A stretch of 64,000 bases of DNA from Verrucomicrobium spinosum DSM 4136 = JCM 18804 (GCF_000172155.1 NZ_ABIZ01000001.1:5303105-5367104); one strand, 5' to 3'. Shown: positions 25,406 through 34,913, counted from the stretch's first letter. Notes: a model not told the origin generated them from the sequence alone. Numbers and translations: made by a program.

Positions 25406-26764
25406 ATGAGACGCCCCTCCCCATCCCGGCTATTGAGCGCAAGCACCGCAGCGGTGCTCCTCCTCCCTTTCCTCACCCACCCTGCCATCAGCCAGGAGGC
25501 AAAGGTGAAGAACTTCGACCTCCTCACGGGCGAGTCTGCCATGGGAGACTGGACGACTGATGCGCCAGGAGTCCGGCGCAAGCTCACCCTGAAGGATCTG
25601 CCTCCTCCGAATGAGAAGGAATCTGTCCGGAACCAACCAAAGATCGTCAAGCGCCCTGATGATGCCTGGCCTAAGGTGCCCGAAGGTTTCAAGGTAGATC
25701 TCTTTGCCGCCGATCTGAAGAAGCCGCGGGTGATAGTGACCGCTCCCAACGGCGACATCTTCGTGGCAGAAAGCAAATCGGATCGCATCACTGTCCTGCG
25801 CGACAACGATGGCGACGGCAAGGCCGATGCCTCGGAGGTCTTTTCCACGGATCTCAAGCAACCCTTTGGCATCGCCTTCTACCCGCCCGGCAACAAGCCG
25901 ACCCACGTCTATGTGGCCAACACGGACTCCGTAGTGAGATTCCCTTATACCAAGGATCTCATGAAAGCCCAATCAAAGCCTGAGCAGATCGCATCCCTCT
26001 CTGGCGGTGGCCAGCTCACCGGTGGAGGTCACTGGACGCGTGACATCGTGTTTTCCAAAGACGGCAGCAAGCTCTATGCTTCGATCGGCTCCAAATCCAA
26101 TGCGAGTGACGATGAGGTGGAGAACAACCGCGCACGCATCTTTGTGATGAAGCCGGATGGCAGTGACATGAAGGTGTACGCCACCGGCATTCGCAATCCC
26201 GTGGGCCTGGCCATCCATCCCGCCACAGGCGAGCTTTGGACCTCGGTGAATGAGCGCGATGAGATTGGTGACCATCTCGTGCCAGACTACGTCACCCGCG
26301 TGAAGGAGGGCGGATTCTATGGCTGGCCCTGGTACTACATGGGCGGGATTCAAGATCCCCGGCATCCCGGTAAACATCCCGAACTCAAAGCCAAAGTCAT
26401 CACGCCTGACGTGATGCTCCAGTCGCACTCTGCCTCGCTCGATCTGGCGTTCTACAACGATGACCAGTTTCCTGCCCAGTACCGGAATAGCGCCTTTGCC
26501 GCACAGCATGGTTCATGGAACCGCACCCGCCGCACCGGTTACAAGGTGATTCAGATCCCCACCAAGGAAGGAGCCGCCACCGGTGAATATGTGGACTTTC
26601 TCACGGGATTCGTCACCGCAGACGGTGATGTCTGGGGCCGCCCCGTGGGCGTGACTGTCGCCAAAGACGGTGCCCTCCTCGTCAGCGATGACGCGGGCGA
26701 TTGCATCTGGCGGGTCTCCTACCAGGGGAAACTCCTGGTGCCCGCACCGCCCAAGGCCCCCTAA
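25406..26764 (+). CDS. PQQ-type sorbosone/glucose dehydrogenase-like beta-propeller protein, exported
   Basis: 452 residues from ATG 25406, which starts a signal peptide cut near 'AISQ'. A six-bladed propeller follows, with blade motifs 'PRVIVTAPNGDIFVAESKSD', 'RVLRDNDGDGKADASEVF'-like calcium loops, 'FGIAFYPPG', 'YASIGSKSNASD', 'RNPVGLAIHPATGELWTSVN', 'ERDEIGDHLVPDY' and 'AFAAQHGSWNRT'. This pattern belongs to the soluble PQQ glucose dehydrogenase / L-sorbosone dehydrogenase group, which oxidises sugars or aldehydes in the periplasm. Whether PQQ is bound here is not proven. Its place after a glycosidase and before a cytochrome c gene suggests oxidation of released sugars. Confidence 0.87.
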   Translation: MRRPSPSRLLSASTAAVLLLPFLTHPAISQEAKVKNFDLLTGESAMGDWTTDAPGVRRKLTLKDLPPPNEKESVRNQPKIVKRPDDAWPKVPEGFKVDLFAADLKKPRVIVTAPNGDIFVAESKSDRITVLRDNDGDGKADASEVFSTDLKQPFGIAFYPPGNKPTHVYVANTDSVVRFPYTKDLMKAQSKPEQIASLSGGGQLTGGGHWTRDIVFSKDGSKLYASIGSKSNASDDEVENNRARIFVMKPDGSDMKVYATGIRNPVGLAIHPATGELWTSVNERDEIGDHLVPDYVTRVKEGGFYGWPWYYMGGIQDPRHPGKHPELKAKVITPDVMLQSHSASLDLAFYNDDQFPAQYRNSAFAAQHGSWNRTRRTGYKVIQIPTKEGAATGEYVDFLTGFVTADGDVWGRPVGVTVAKDGALLVSDDAGDCIWRVSYQGKLLVPAPPKAP

Positions 26765-26863
26765 GGGCCTCACCTACGCCTGCCGCGGCCTTGAGTCCCG
26801 CCCCCCCGGCGGGACGTCACTTGATGTGCTGGACCGGCGGGCTGGTGACAATTGATTAAAGCG

Positions 26864-29398
26864 ATGCTGTTCTCCAGATTCTCCGTCACCTCCCTCGTTC
26901 TCGCCAGCGCACAGGCTTTCGCAGCAGCTCCGGCCCACCAACCGGATGCGAAGGGATTTGCCGGCATCACCCAGCCCTTCATCCAGCAGAACTGCATCAG
27001 CTGCCACGGGCCGAAGAAGCAGAAAGGCGAGCTCCGCCTCGACACGCTGCCCAATGACTTCTCGGATCCGAGGACGGCCAAGAAATGGGCGGAGGTGCTG
27101 AACACCGTGAACAGTCACGAGATGCCGCCGGAGGAGGAGGACCAGCCCACACCGGAAAGCGCGGGCAAATTCACCGATTGGCTCACCGCGGAACTCGGCC
27201 GTGCGGAGATCGCGAAACGCAGCTCTGGCACGGTCATGCGCCGCCTCAATCGGGCGGAGTACAACAACACGATCCGCGATCTCGTCGGCATCGATTTCGA
27301 TGCGGCGGAGAGTTTCCCGCAGGATCCGCCGGCGGGTGGCTTCGACAACATCGGCCAGGCGCTCACGATTTCGCCGCTCCACATGGAGCTTTACTACAGC
27401 ACCGCGCGCCGGATTCTGGATCGAGCGATCGCCACAGGAGAGAAGCCGCCGATCATCAAATGGCACTTCGAGCCGGAGGAGCACAAGGACAAGAGCGACG
27501 GCGCGCGCATCAAGCGCGATGGCAAGGACATCATTCTCGGCAAGGGCTCATTGCCCGCCGAGAACGGTTTCGCGGTAATGCACCACGCCGGATGGGACCG
27601 CGTGGTCTATGCCCGCAATCTCGCGCTCGCCAATCCTGGCAAATACACGATCCGATTCCGCGCTGCGGGCCGCATCCCCACCCGCGCCCAGGTGATCGAA
27701 GGGGCAAAGCTGGTCCTGGCCCAGCGCCGTGATCAAGCCATCGCCAAGGGCTCCAGCCGCGAATATCAGCAGGGGCTCTACGATGCCGATATGAAGCACT
27801 TCGAGACGCACCGCATGTATGACTACGGTGCGCCCCGTGTGAAGGTGGTGACGAACATCGGCGGCGTGCCGAAGGTGATCGCGGAAATGGACATCAACGC
27901 CACCGAAGCCGAGCCGCAGGTGTATGAGGTGACCGCGGACTTCACCAAACAGAAGTCCCACATTCAGTTCGAGTACGCTTACTCCATCCCCTCCGTGCTT
28001 GATCGCGACTGGCAGATCAAACCGGAGTTCGCTGCCCCGCTCCTGCTCATTGGCTGGTTCGAACTGGAAGGTCCGATCAACACTGTCTGGCCGCCGGAAA
28101 GCACCACCCGGCTGGTGGGAGACAGCTCCATCACAGATGAGCGTGAACGTGCCCGGAAGGTGCTCGAAAACTTCATGCCCCGTGCGTTCCGCAGGCTGGT
28201 GACCAAGGAGGAGATCGAGAGCCGACTGGCGATGTTCGATGCGAACCGGCCGAAGAAGCCATCGTTCGAGGAAACGATCAAGATACCGCTAGCCTCCGTG
28301 CTCACCTCACCGAACTTCATCTATCTCATCGAACCCGAGCGGGCAGGAGATGAGAAGAAGCTCACGCCCTTCGAGTTCGCCTCACGTCTTTCGTATTTCT
28401 TGTGGTCGTCCATGCCGGATGACACGCTATTCCGCCTCGCTTCCAGTGGTGAACTGATGAAGCCGGACGTGGTCAAGCAGCAGATCGACCGCATGCTGGC
28501 AGATCCCAAGAGCGAGGCGCTGGTGAAGAACTTCACCGGCCAGTGGCTCGGCCTGCGCAAGGTTGGATCGAACCCGCCGGTCAAAAGCATCTATCCGGAG
28601 TACGACCGCCACCTGGAAGTCTCGATCGTCCGTGAGAGTGAGGCGTTTTTTGAGGAGATCTTACGCAACGACCTGGACTCACGGAACCTGATCAAGAGCG
28701 ACTTCGTCACCATCAACGAGCGGCTTGCGAGGTTCTATGGCATCCCCGGTGTGAAGGGGGATGAGTTCCGGAAAGTGAAGGTGTCCCCAGATTCGAACCG
28801 CGGCGGCATTGTCACCCAGGCATCCATCCACTCGATCACTTCCAATGGCACGCGCACCTCGCCGATCTCCCGCGGTGTGTGGGTGTTGAAAACCATGCTC
28901 AACACCGATCCCGGTCTGCCCGTGGCCAATGCCGGCGAACTGCCTTCCAAGGTGCCCGGCATTGGCAAGGCGACCGTGCGCCAGCGGCTGAACATCCACC
29001 GCGAGGCGGCCGCCTGCGCACGCTGCCATGACAAGATTGACCCGCTGGGTTTCGCTCTGGAGAATTTCAATGCTGCGGGCGAGTGGCGGGAAGTCGAGTC
29101 CAGCGGCTGGAACGGTCGCGAGCAGCCGAATGATCCAAAGATCGACGCCTCTGCCACCATGCCAGACGGTACGAAGTTCATCGGCGTGCACGGTTTGCAG
29201 GACGCGCTCCTGCAGCAGCAGGACAAGTTCCTCGGCGGGCTCTCCGCCAAGCTCCACACCTACGCCCTCGGCCGCGAGCTCGGCTTTTCCGATCAGCCGA
29301 TGATTGATGCCAGCGTCGCGAAAATGAAAGCGGGCCACTACACGCTGCGCTCGTTGATCCACGCCATTGTCTCCTCCGAATCTTTCGCCTCCAAGTAA
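26864..29398 (+). CDS. DUF1592-family exported cytochrome c protein
   Basis: 844 residues from ATG 26864, the first ATG and the start of a signal peptide ('MLFSRFSVTSLVLASAQAFA'). Domains in order: a PVC-type cytochrome c motif C44-I-S-C47-H48 in 'QQNCISCHGPKKQKGEL'; DUF1587 at about 120-185 ('RRLNRAEYNNTIRDLVGIDF'); a beta-rich insert; DUF1595 at about 430-490; DUF1592 at about 495-625 ('SRLSYFLWSSMPDDTLF'); DUF1588 at about 645-745 ('SNGTRTSPISRGVWVLKTML'), with a further CARCHD haem-like motif; and DUF1585 at the end. The family is a hallmark of Planctomycetota and Verrucomicrobiota and probably takes part in periplasmic electron transfer. The DUF1552 gene follows after 3 bp. Confidence 0.94.
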   Translation: MLFSRFSVTSLVLASAQAFAAAPAHQPDAKGFAGITQPFIQQNCISCHGPKKQKGELRLDTLPNDFSDPRTAKKWAEVLNTVNSHEMPPEEEDQPTPESAGKFTDWLTAELGRAEIAKRSSGTVMRRLNRAEYNNTIRDLVGIDFDAAESFPQDPPAGGFDNIGQALTISPLHMELYYSTARRILDRAIATGEKPPIIKWHFEPEEHKDKSDGARIKRDGKDIILGKGSLPAENGFAVMHHAGWDRVVYARNLALANPGKYTIRFRAAGRIPTRAQVIEGAKLVLAQRRDQAIAKGSSREYQQGLYDADMKHFETHRMYDYGAPRVKVVTNIGGVPKVIAEMDINATEAEPQVYEVTADFTKQKSHIQFEYAYSIPSVLDRDWQIKPEFAAPLLLIGWFELEGPINTVWPPESTTRLVGDSSITDERERARKVLENFMPRAFRRLVTKEEIESRLAMFDANRPKKPSFEETIKIPLASVLTSPNFIYLIEPERAGDEKKLTPFEFASRLSYFLWSSMPDDTLFRLASSGELMKPDVVKQQIDRMLADPKSEALVKNFTGQWLGLRKVGSNPPVKSIYPEYDRHLEVSIVRESEAFFEEILRNDLDSRNLIKSDFVTINERLARFYGIPGVKGDEFRKVKVSPDSNRGGIVTQASIHSITSNGTRTSPISRGVWVLKTMLNTDPGLPVANAGELPSKVPGIGKATVRQRLNIHREAAACARCHDKIDPLGFALENFNAAGEWREVESSGWNGREQPNDPKIDASATMPDGTKFIGVHGLQDALLQQQDKFLGGLSAKLHTYALGRELGFSDQPMIDASVAKMKAGHYTLRSLIHAIVSSESFASK

Positions 29399-29401
29399 GC
29401 C

Positions 29402-30745
29402 ATGCACTTCCTTTCCAACACCCCGCTTGCCCGCCGCACCGTCCTGCGAGGACTCGGCGTCAGCATCGCCCTGCCGCTCCTGGAAGCGATGGCACCGCGC
29501 TCACTCTATGCAGCCTCCAAGGTGAAACCTGAAACCAAGGGCGCGAAGAGCGCGCCGCGCATCATCTACTGCTACGTGCCGAATGGTGTGAACATCTTCG
29601 ACTGGATCCCGAAGGACAATGGCAATGGTTACCAGCTCTCACCGACGCTCAAGGTGCTGGAAAAGCATCGTGATGACTTCTCCGTGATCAGCGGGCTGAG
29701 CCACCACCGGGCCGAGGGGGGCCACAGCGGCGCGGACACCTGGCTCACTGGGGCGAGACTGAAAGCCGTGCCCGGCAAGGACTACTCTAACACCATCTCG
29801 GCGGATCAGGTGATCGCGGAAGCGATCGGAGCGCAGACTCGTTTCCCCTCACTGGAGCTCTCGGATGAATCCGGCACCGGCGCCGCCTTGCAGACCCACA
29901 CGCTGGCGTTTGATCGCAATGGCACACCCCTCCCGGCCGAGAACAGCCCCCAGCGGTTGTTCGAGCGGTTGTTCGTCCCTGAAGACGCCTCCTCCCGCGA
30001 GGCGATCCTGCAACTCTATGCGGAGAAGCGCAGCATTCTAGACAACGTGCTCGGCGAGGCGAAATCCCTGCGTGGCAAACTCGGTGTCAGTGATCAGCAG
30101 AAGCTCGATGAATACCTTGCCTCCGTCCGCCAGACCGAGCTACGGCTGCAGCGGCAGGTGGAATGGATCGATGTCCCGAAACCGGAGGTCTCTGCCGACG
30201 GGCTGCGCCTCTCCAGCCAGCCGACCACAGGCCGGGATCGTGCCGCGTGGCTGGAGACCATGCTGGACATCAGCTATCTGGCCTTTGCCACAGACACCAC
30301 GCGGGTGATCACCTTCGAGTGGTCCACGGAGTCCCACGGCTTCGGCGGCTCCGGTGAGAGCCACCACGAGCTTTCCCACCATGGCGGCGATGCGGGCATG
30401 CTCGCGAAGCTCGCCAACATCGATCGATTCCACCTCGCGTGCCTCGATCGCTTTCTCACGAAACTCAAGAGCGCGCAGGAGGAGAACCAGAGCCTGCTGG
30501 ATCACACCACCGTTGTGTACGGCTCCGGCATGAACAACGGTGAACGAGGCGGACACCTTGGCACCAACCTCCCGCTGCTCATCGCCGGTGGCAAAGCCCA
30601 GGGCTACAAGCACGGCCAGCACCTCGCCCACGACTCGGCGAAAAGCCCTCCCCTCACCAATCTCCTGCTATCGACCATCCAGAAGATGGGTGTCGAAACC
30701 AGCACCTTCCAAGACTCCAATGGCACGCTCACAGGCGTGGATTGA
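29402..30745 (+). CDS. DUF1552 exported protein, copy 3
   Basis: 447 residues. The signal region is 'ARRTVLRGLGVSIALPLLEA', followed by 'IIYCYVPNGVNIFDWIPKDN', 'YQLSPTLKVLEKHRDD', 'TWLTGARLKAVPG', 'LDEYLASVRQTELRLQRQVE' and 'VVYGSGMNNGERGGHLGTNL'. It starts 3 bp after the DUF1592 gene stops and is certainly cotranscribed, the standard PVC arrangement. Function unproven; coexpression suggests the two act as one periplasmic complex. Confidence 0.94.
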   Translation: MHFLSNTPLARRTVLRGLGVSIALPLLEAMAPRSLYAASKVKPETKGAKSAPRIIYCYVPNGVNIFDWIPKDNGNGYQLSPTLKVLEKHRDDFSVISGLSHHRAEGGHSGADTWLTGARLKAVPGKDYSNTISADQVIAEAIGAQTRFPSLELSDESGTGAALQTHTLAFDRNGTPLPAENSPQRLFERLFVPEDASSREAILQLYAEKRSILDNVLGEAKSLRGKLGVSDQQKLDEYLASVRQTELRLQRQVEWIDVPKPEVSADGLRLSSQPTTGRDRAAWLETMLDISYLAFATDTTRVITFEWSTESHGFGGSGESHHELSHHGGDAGMLAKLANIDRFHLACLDRFLTKLKSAQEENQSLLDHTTVVYGSGMNNGERGGHLGTNLPLLIAGGKAQGYKHGQHLAHDSAKSPPLTNLLLSTIQKMGVETSTFQDSNGTLTGVD

Positions 30746-30775
30746 TGCAGAGGCGCGAGGTCCGCACGGCTTGAT

Positions 30776-31600
30776 CTACCGTGCTGACAGTGTCGCGGCC
30801 GCTTTTTGGCGGGGCTTCAGCTCCTTGTCAAAGAACGCCACGGTCTCCCGGCGCATCTTGATCAAGGCCATTTCCTTGAACCGATGATCCTGGTCGTCAT
30901 AAATCGAGGTCGAGAATTGCGCCGCCCCATGCTTTGAGTTCACAAAGCGCTGCATCTGCGGCACATACCGGCTGAACTCCACCCGGTGGTCCTGGCGGCC
31001 ATGGATCATCAAAAGTGGCGGCACCTGTTTCACTCCCTTGTCATACCCATCCCAAATACCGCCCGCGTGCACCACGGCGGCATTCACCCGGGGATCATGA
31101 AATGACTCTGCCACGGTGAGGAAGCCGCCCAGCGAATAGCCGTAGAGGCCGATCGCCCCCTTCTGCCCCTCCGACTCCCGCACCCAGGTCGCCGCATCCC
31201 GCACGGTGCCCACCCAGACATCAAAGTGCCGGGTCATCCCGGAATCAAAAGTCACCGGCCCACCCGCACGGTCGAAATAGTGCACGACATAGGCATCATG
31301 CCCGGCCAGGGCCAGTTCGTTCGCCATGCTTTTGATCTCCGGCCCGTCAAAGACCATGCCCCCTGCCCCATGCAGCACGAGAACAGCGGTGGGTGCCGGT
31401 CCGGGTTTGACAGCCTCAGGCCGGTAGCGATCCACCCGAATCAATTTACCCCCGCTTGGGAAGCGATGAGAGGAAACCTGAACCCCGGGCGCGGCCACCG
31501 TCCCACAGGAAACAACAGCAAGGCACATCGCCAGCCCACCCAGTCCGCGCAGCACGGGTGATCCAGATGCAGTGACGTATTTCCACAATTTGGTTTTCAT
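30776..31600 (-). CDS. Dienelactone-hydrolase-type alpha/beta hydrolase, lipoprotein
   Basis: 274 residues. A hydrophobic N-terminus ends in a lipobox-like 'LAVVSCGT', so the protein is probably lipid-anchored. The alpha/beta-hydrolase fold shows 'AVLVLHGAGGM' (oxyanion region), the nucleophile elbow 'GYSLGG' at about 154-159, the acid Asp in 'MIHGRQDHRV' and the His in 'DDQDHRF'. The gene is closest to the dienelactone hydrolase group. It is convergent with the DUF1552 gene, with 30 bp between. Confidence 0.87.
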   Translation of the reverse strand: MKTKLWKYVTASGSPVLRGLGGLAMCLAVVSCGTVAAPGVQVSSHRFPSGGKLIRVDRYRPEAVKPGPAPTAVLVLHGAGGMVFDGPEIKSMANELALAGHDAYVVHYFDRAGGPVTFDSGMTRHFDVWVGTVRDAATWVRESEGQKGAIGLYGYSLGGFLTVAESFHDPRVNAAVVHAGGIWDGYDKGVKQVPPLLMIHGRQDHRVEFSRYVPQMQRFVNSKHGAAQFSTSIYDDQDHRFKEMALIKMRRETVAFFDKELKPRQKAAATLSAR

Positions 31601-31776
31601 GGGTGGGCGGGAAACTTACCTGCGCATTCAGGACGACTGCGGATGATTCGCCGGAGCGGGAGGTTTGGTTTCAAAAGTCGTATGAAACGTAGTGCATCCG
31701 GTGTCAGCATCGGCCCAACCCCTTGGGTACTTGGCAGCACGCCGCGAGAAAACACCGCATACCGGGAAATTAGTGC

Positions 31777-31941
31777 CTCCTTACGTCGACAACTACGACC
31801 GACATTGATGTTCGCACGGCAGAAGGCATTCTCAATCACCCGCTGTATCCGCACCCACCCCGACGACTCACGCCCCGGCATTCACCCACTGGTGCTTGGT
31901 CTCCAACCACCCAGCGCCCCTGTAGTTGTCGACGCAAGGAG
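31777..31941. repeat. 165-nt element with 20-bp terminal inverted repeats
   Basis: CTCCTTACGTCGACAACTAC at the left end and GTAGTTGTCGACGCAAGGAG at the right end are inverted copies with one mismatch. The 125 bases inside encode nothing obvious. Size and ends recall a MITE, but no target-site duplication was recognised. Confidence 0.65.
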
Positions 31942-32160
31942 AACAGACCAACTGGCGCGCATCTGGGGTGGCCGCCAAGGAACCACCCAGAGGTGCCATT
32001 CTCAGTTCGAAGCTGATCCCCAGCGGGGATCTCTAACACAGCCCAACGTTGGACGAGCCCTAAGCGAGTCAACGTTGGGTACCTCCGCAGAGGATAATCA
32101 GGTGGGAAAGCCGACGGGATCCGCTTTCTCCCCACCGCCATCAACACCTCCACCTCAGAC

Positions 32161-32283
32161 GGATGCGATGTCATGTGCTGCCTGACGTTCGCGGCAAGAT
32201 GCCGCAAACAGCACGCAGGGATGCGTGCGCTCCCCGAGCTTCTCAAGCACAGGCCGTTTTAAGAACCGTCAGACCACGTTTCG
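32161..32283 (+). repeat. Dispersed intergenic repeat, copy 2
   Basis: Same orientation and order as 5670-5791, from GGATGCGATGTCATGTGCTG to the CAGACCACGTTTCGC end, with about one substitution per ten bases towards the right-hand side. Confidence 0.85.
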
Positions 32284-32319
32284 CCAGACTCCGCCCTCTC
32301 TCCCACACACACTCTCCGC

Positions 32320-32976
32320 CTAATCTACATAACAAAAGGCACTACTATTGATCACCGCCAGGCAATAATCCGCCACCGCCTCCTCCAGGGTCTCAGTCAT
32401 CGCAGTCTGCCGGTTCAGAAACTCGCGCCCCAACGCCCTCTCCGCCGGGCTGGCCGCACGGGACAGACACCGCCACGATACCGCCTCCACCATGGCGTCA
32501 TGATCACTCTGCCCCGCCATCAGGATCTGCCGGGCCAAGCCCTTCACCAATTCCAGGCTGAAGGCCGAATTCATCAACATCAATGACTGCGGAGCCGTGG
32601 TGGAGACCTCCCGCCGGGCACACGAGGCCAGGGCATCTGGGCGGTCAAAAATCTCGAACAGCGGATACCGCAAGTTCCGCCGGGCAAACACATAGATGCT
32701 GCGGCGATCATGCTCTGCCACATCCTCCGTCACGCTGGCTTTCCCCTTGGGAATGGTCACCTTCACCTCCTGGGGCATGGGCAGCCTCACACCCGGCCCT
32801 CCCTGTCTCAAACTGGGCCGTCCTCCGGCGGACAACAGAAAGTCCCGCAAGGCCTCGCCAGAGAGACGGCGACGGTACATGCGGGAGTAGTCCAGGTTCG
32901 CGGAGTCCACGGCAAGGCAGGCGGATCCTGGCGGCACCACATGCCGACGCTCATCCTGGCTGTGGATGTCGGGCAT
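32320..32976 (-). pseudogene. C-terminal fragment of a DUF1553 (PSD1-type) protein
   Basis: About 200 residues match only the end of DUF1553 proteins: 'YSRMYRRRLSGEALRDFLL', 'RRSIYVFARRNLRYPLFEIF', 'TTAPQSLMLMNSAF' and 'MTETLEEAVADYCLAVINSS'. Full proteins have 700-1100 residues with a cytochrome c and DUF1549 in front; all of that is missing here. The first 30 codons before 'DSANLDYS' look unrelated, and a DUF1501 fragment lies directly upstream. The gene is therefore a truncated relic and is probably not functional. Confidence 0.8.
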
Positions 32977-33141
32977 GCCGACCCTGCCACCAGGTACCCG
33001 GTGGTGATCGCATGGTCATCGCCTGCTCTCCCGGACGCATCGTCGTCCCTTGAAAGGCAGCGGGAAGATAACCATTCCCCAATCCGGTGGTCCCCCCTTG
33101 AGACCGCCCCCCGGGTCCGGCATCACCAAAAAGGCGGGCAT
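32951..33141 (-). pseudogene. Fragment of a DUF1501 gene with an internal frameshift
   Basis: From ATG 33141 the frame reads 'MPAFLVMPDPGGGLKGGPPD', then a shift at a short G run near 33085 gives 'LGNGYLPAAFQGTTMRPGEQ' in the next frame. Joined, this is the middle of a DUF1501 protein, an exported sulfatase-like family that normally follows a DUF1553 gene in PVC operons. Only about 45 recognisable residues remain. It runs straight into the DUF1553 fragment, in the reverse of the usual gene order. Confidence 0.7.
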
Positions 33142-33233
33142 GCCTTAATGGGTGGACCCACCCCGCCCCCTCGTTCTTGCGTGAGGATTGACGAAACTTA
33201 TCCACATGGAAAAATCATCCATCCTTCTGCGCA

Positions 33234-34076
33234 TCACCTTCGGCGGTACTCGCTCGGGGCACAGCCCACCCAGCGCTTGAAAGCGCGTGAAAATACCAGC
33301 CCATCCCGGTAGCCCACCTCACCTGCCACCACCTCCACCTTGTCACTGGTCGTCTCCAGGAGCTGCCGGGCCCGTTGCATTCTCATGTAGGTCAGGTGCT
33401 GCATGGGACTGCGGCCCAACTCGCGCTGACAGACACGCCGCAGATGCTCTCCGCTGGAGTGGTAGGCCCTGGCCAGTGATTCCAGAGTCCACTCTTCAGC
33501 AAGGCTCTGCTGCACACTCGTCCACAAGGTCCAGAGCCGGGCCTCCATCTCAAACGGCTGCGCCGCGCGCCGTGCCAGCCCGTGGGCCAGCTCTATCCAG
33601 TGGTGCAGGAGTTTGGGATCCCGATGCCCCTCCCATTCGGTCCTTAGACCGTCAATCGCTCGGGCGATCTCCATCGCTCCTTCGGCTGCCAGCACGGGAG
33701 AAGACGCCCCCACCATCGGTGACACGAACGCTGGCTCGTCATACCGCAACCAGGCGAAGCGCCAAACCTCCGCCCCCTCTGCGTGAAAGGCATTCAGCAC
33801 CCGGGGCGGCGCCATGCAGACCATGCCTGCACCGACCCGCTGCCAGCGGCCGTCCAGCAGCACTCTTCCTTTGCCCGCAGTGCATGCCAGAATAAAGCTG
33901 CCCGCCGGCCGCAATCGCACCCGCCGGTAGGGCATCCACGCCTCATCCAGTCCGAGCCGGGCGATCCGGTGCGCGGCCAGCTCCCGACAATCGCCGCTCT
34001 CCAGCACCCATCGTTTCGACCGCGGGCCATCCCGCGTCGTTTCCACGAACTCCATCTCCTGTTTGCCCGGACTCAT
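33234..34076 (-). CDS. AraC-family transcriptional regulator
   Basis: 280 residues. The N-terminal half is a cupin-like sensor ('RLRPAGSFILACTAGKGRVL', 'AGMVCMAPPRVLNAFHAEG'). The C-terminal 100 residues hold the two AraC helix-turn-helix units: 'WTLESLARAYHSSGEHLRRV' and 'VEVVAGEVGYRDGLVFSRAF', ending 'KRWVGCAPSEYRRR'. Regulators of this layout usually respond to a sugar or sugar acid. It lies 15 bp after the methyltransferase gene on the same strand, and the FAD oxidoreductase gene is further upstream, so the three may be coregulated. Confidence 0.92.
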   Translation of the reverse strand: MSPGKQEMEFVETTRDGPRSKRWVLESGDCRELAAHRIARLGLDEAWMPYRRVRLRPAGSFILACTAGKGRVLLDGRWQRVGAGMVCMAPPRVLNAFHAEGAEVWRFAWLRYDEPAFVSPMVGASSPVLAAEGAMEIARAIDGLRTEWEGHRDPKLLHHWIELAHGLARRAAQPFEMEARLWTLWTSVQQSLAEEWTLESLARAYHSSGEHLRRVCQRELGRSPMQHLTYMRMQRARQLLETTSDKVEVVAGEVGYRDGLVFSRAFKRWVGCAPSEYRRR

Positions 34077-34091
34077 GATTCAGGTGGGGCT

Positions 34092-34856
34092 TCAGCCTTC
34101 AAACCTGCCCAGATAGACGTTGGAATCGTAGTCAAAGAAGACATGCCCGTCGTCCTGGTGGGTCTCAAACAAGGCATCAAGGTCCTCAAGCATGGGCCCA
34201 TAGCCTGACTGCCCCGCTGCGGGAACATAGGATGAGGACAACAAACGCCCCCGCAATCCTTCGCGATCAAACACCTGCCGGTTGAAAAAGGAGTGATAGG
34301 TAAAGCTTCCGGGACGGAAGAACTCGGCGAGCATCACCTCGGAGATCCTCGTGTGGTCCACGTGTTTGTAGTCCGTGCCATGCTGCAAGAGGAATGCCTC
34401 GTAAGCGATCAGGAACGGGGAGGTGGTGGTCAGACGCTTGTTCCAAATCAGCGCCACCGCCCCCTCAGGCCGCAGGATGCGCTGAAGCTCCACCTTGGCG
34501 CGCACCGGATCAAACCAGTGAAATGCCTGCCCTGCGGACACCAGATCCACACTGTGGTCCGCCAGCCCTGTCTGCTCGGCCGTGCCCGCCACGCTGTGGA
34601 GCCGGGGGTAGCCCGCCAGCAGGCGCTCGGCCGCCGTGCGCATCTCCAGGTTGGGTTCCACCGCAAAAACCTCGTTCCCCGCCTGCAGGTACATTTCAGT
34701 GAGAATCCCCGTGCCGGATCCCACATCGGCCACGACGGATTGCTCATTCCAGCCCGCCTCCTTTTTCAGCAGGTCGAGGACCGCCAGAGGGTAGCCCGGC
34801 CGGTATTTGACGTAGTTGTCAACACGGTCGGAGAAACGTGCAGTCGGGTCGGACAT
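34092..34856 (-). CDS. Class I SAM-dependent methyltransferase
   Basis: 254 residues. It starts 'MSDPTARFSDRVDNYVKYRP', a common opening of UbiE/Methyltransf_11 enzymes. The SAM site is 'VVADVGSGTGILTEMYLQAG' (about 41-60), followed by 'VFAVEPNLEM' and the 'VDLVSAGQAFHWFDP' motif. The substrate is unknown; these enzymes act on quinones, small metabolites or tRNA. It lies 57 bp after the FAD oxidoreductase gene and just before the AraC gene. Confidence 0.9.
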   Translation of the reverse strand: MSDPTARFSDRVDNYVKYRPGYPLAVLDLLKKEAGWNEQSVVADVGSGTGILTEMYLQAGNEVFAVEPNLEMRTAAERLLAGYPRLHSVAGTAEQTGLADHSVDLVSAGQAFHWFDPVRAKVELQRILRPEGAVALIWNKRLTTTSPFLIAYEAFLLQHGTDYKHVDHTRISEVMLAEFFRPGSFTYHSFFNRQVFDREGLRGRLLSSSYVPAAGQSGYGPMLEDLDALFETHQDDGHVFFDYDSNVYLGRFEG

Positions 34857-34913
34857 AACCAGAGGCTACCTCCACCCGACCCAGAAAAAAAGGGAAATCA
34901 CTGAGGTCCCACC

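Larger units (their letters stand above)
31601..32319. repeat. Repeat-rich non-coding region
   Basis: About 700 bases without a supported gene. It contains a 20-bp inverted repeat at 31777-31796 and 31922-31941, a hairpin around CCCAACGTTG at 32040-32080 and the second copy of the 120-nt dispersed repeat at 32161-32283. Confidence 0.7.

Noticed and set aside
23953-25872. A 639-codon minus-strand frame across the glycosidase and sorbosone-dehydrogenase genes
   Set aside because: It spans two well-supported plus-strand genes and the gap between them, with no signal or family motif.
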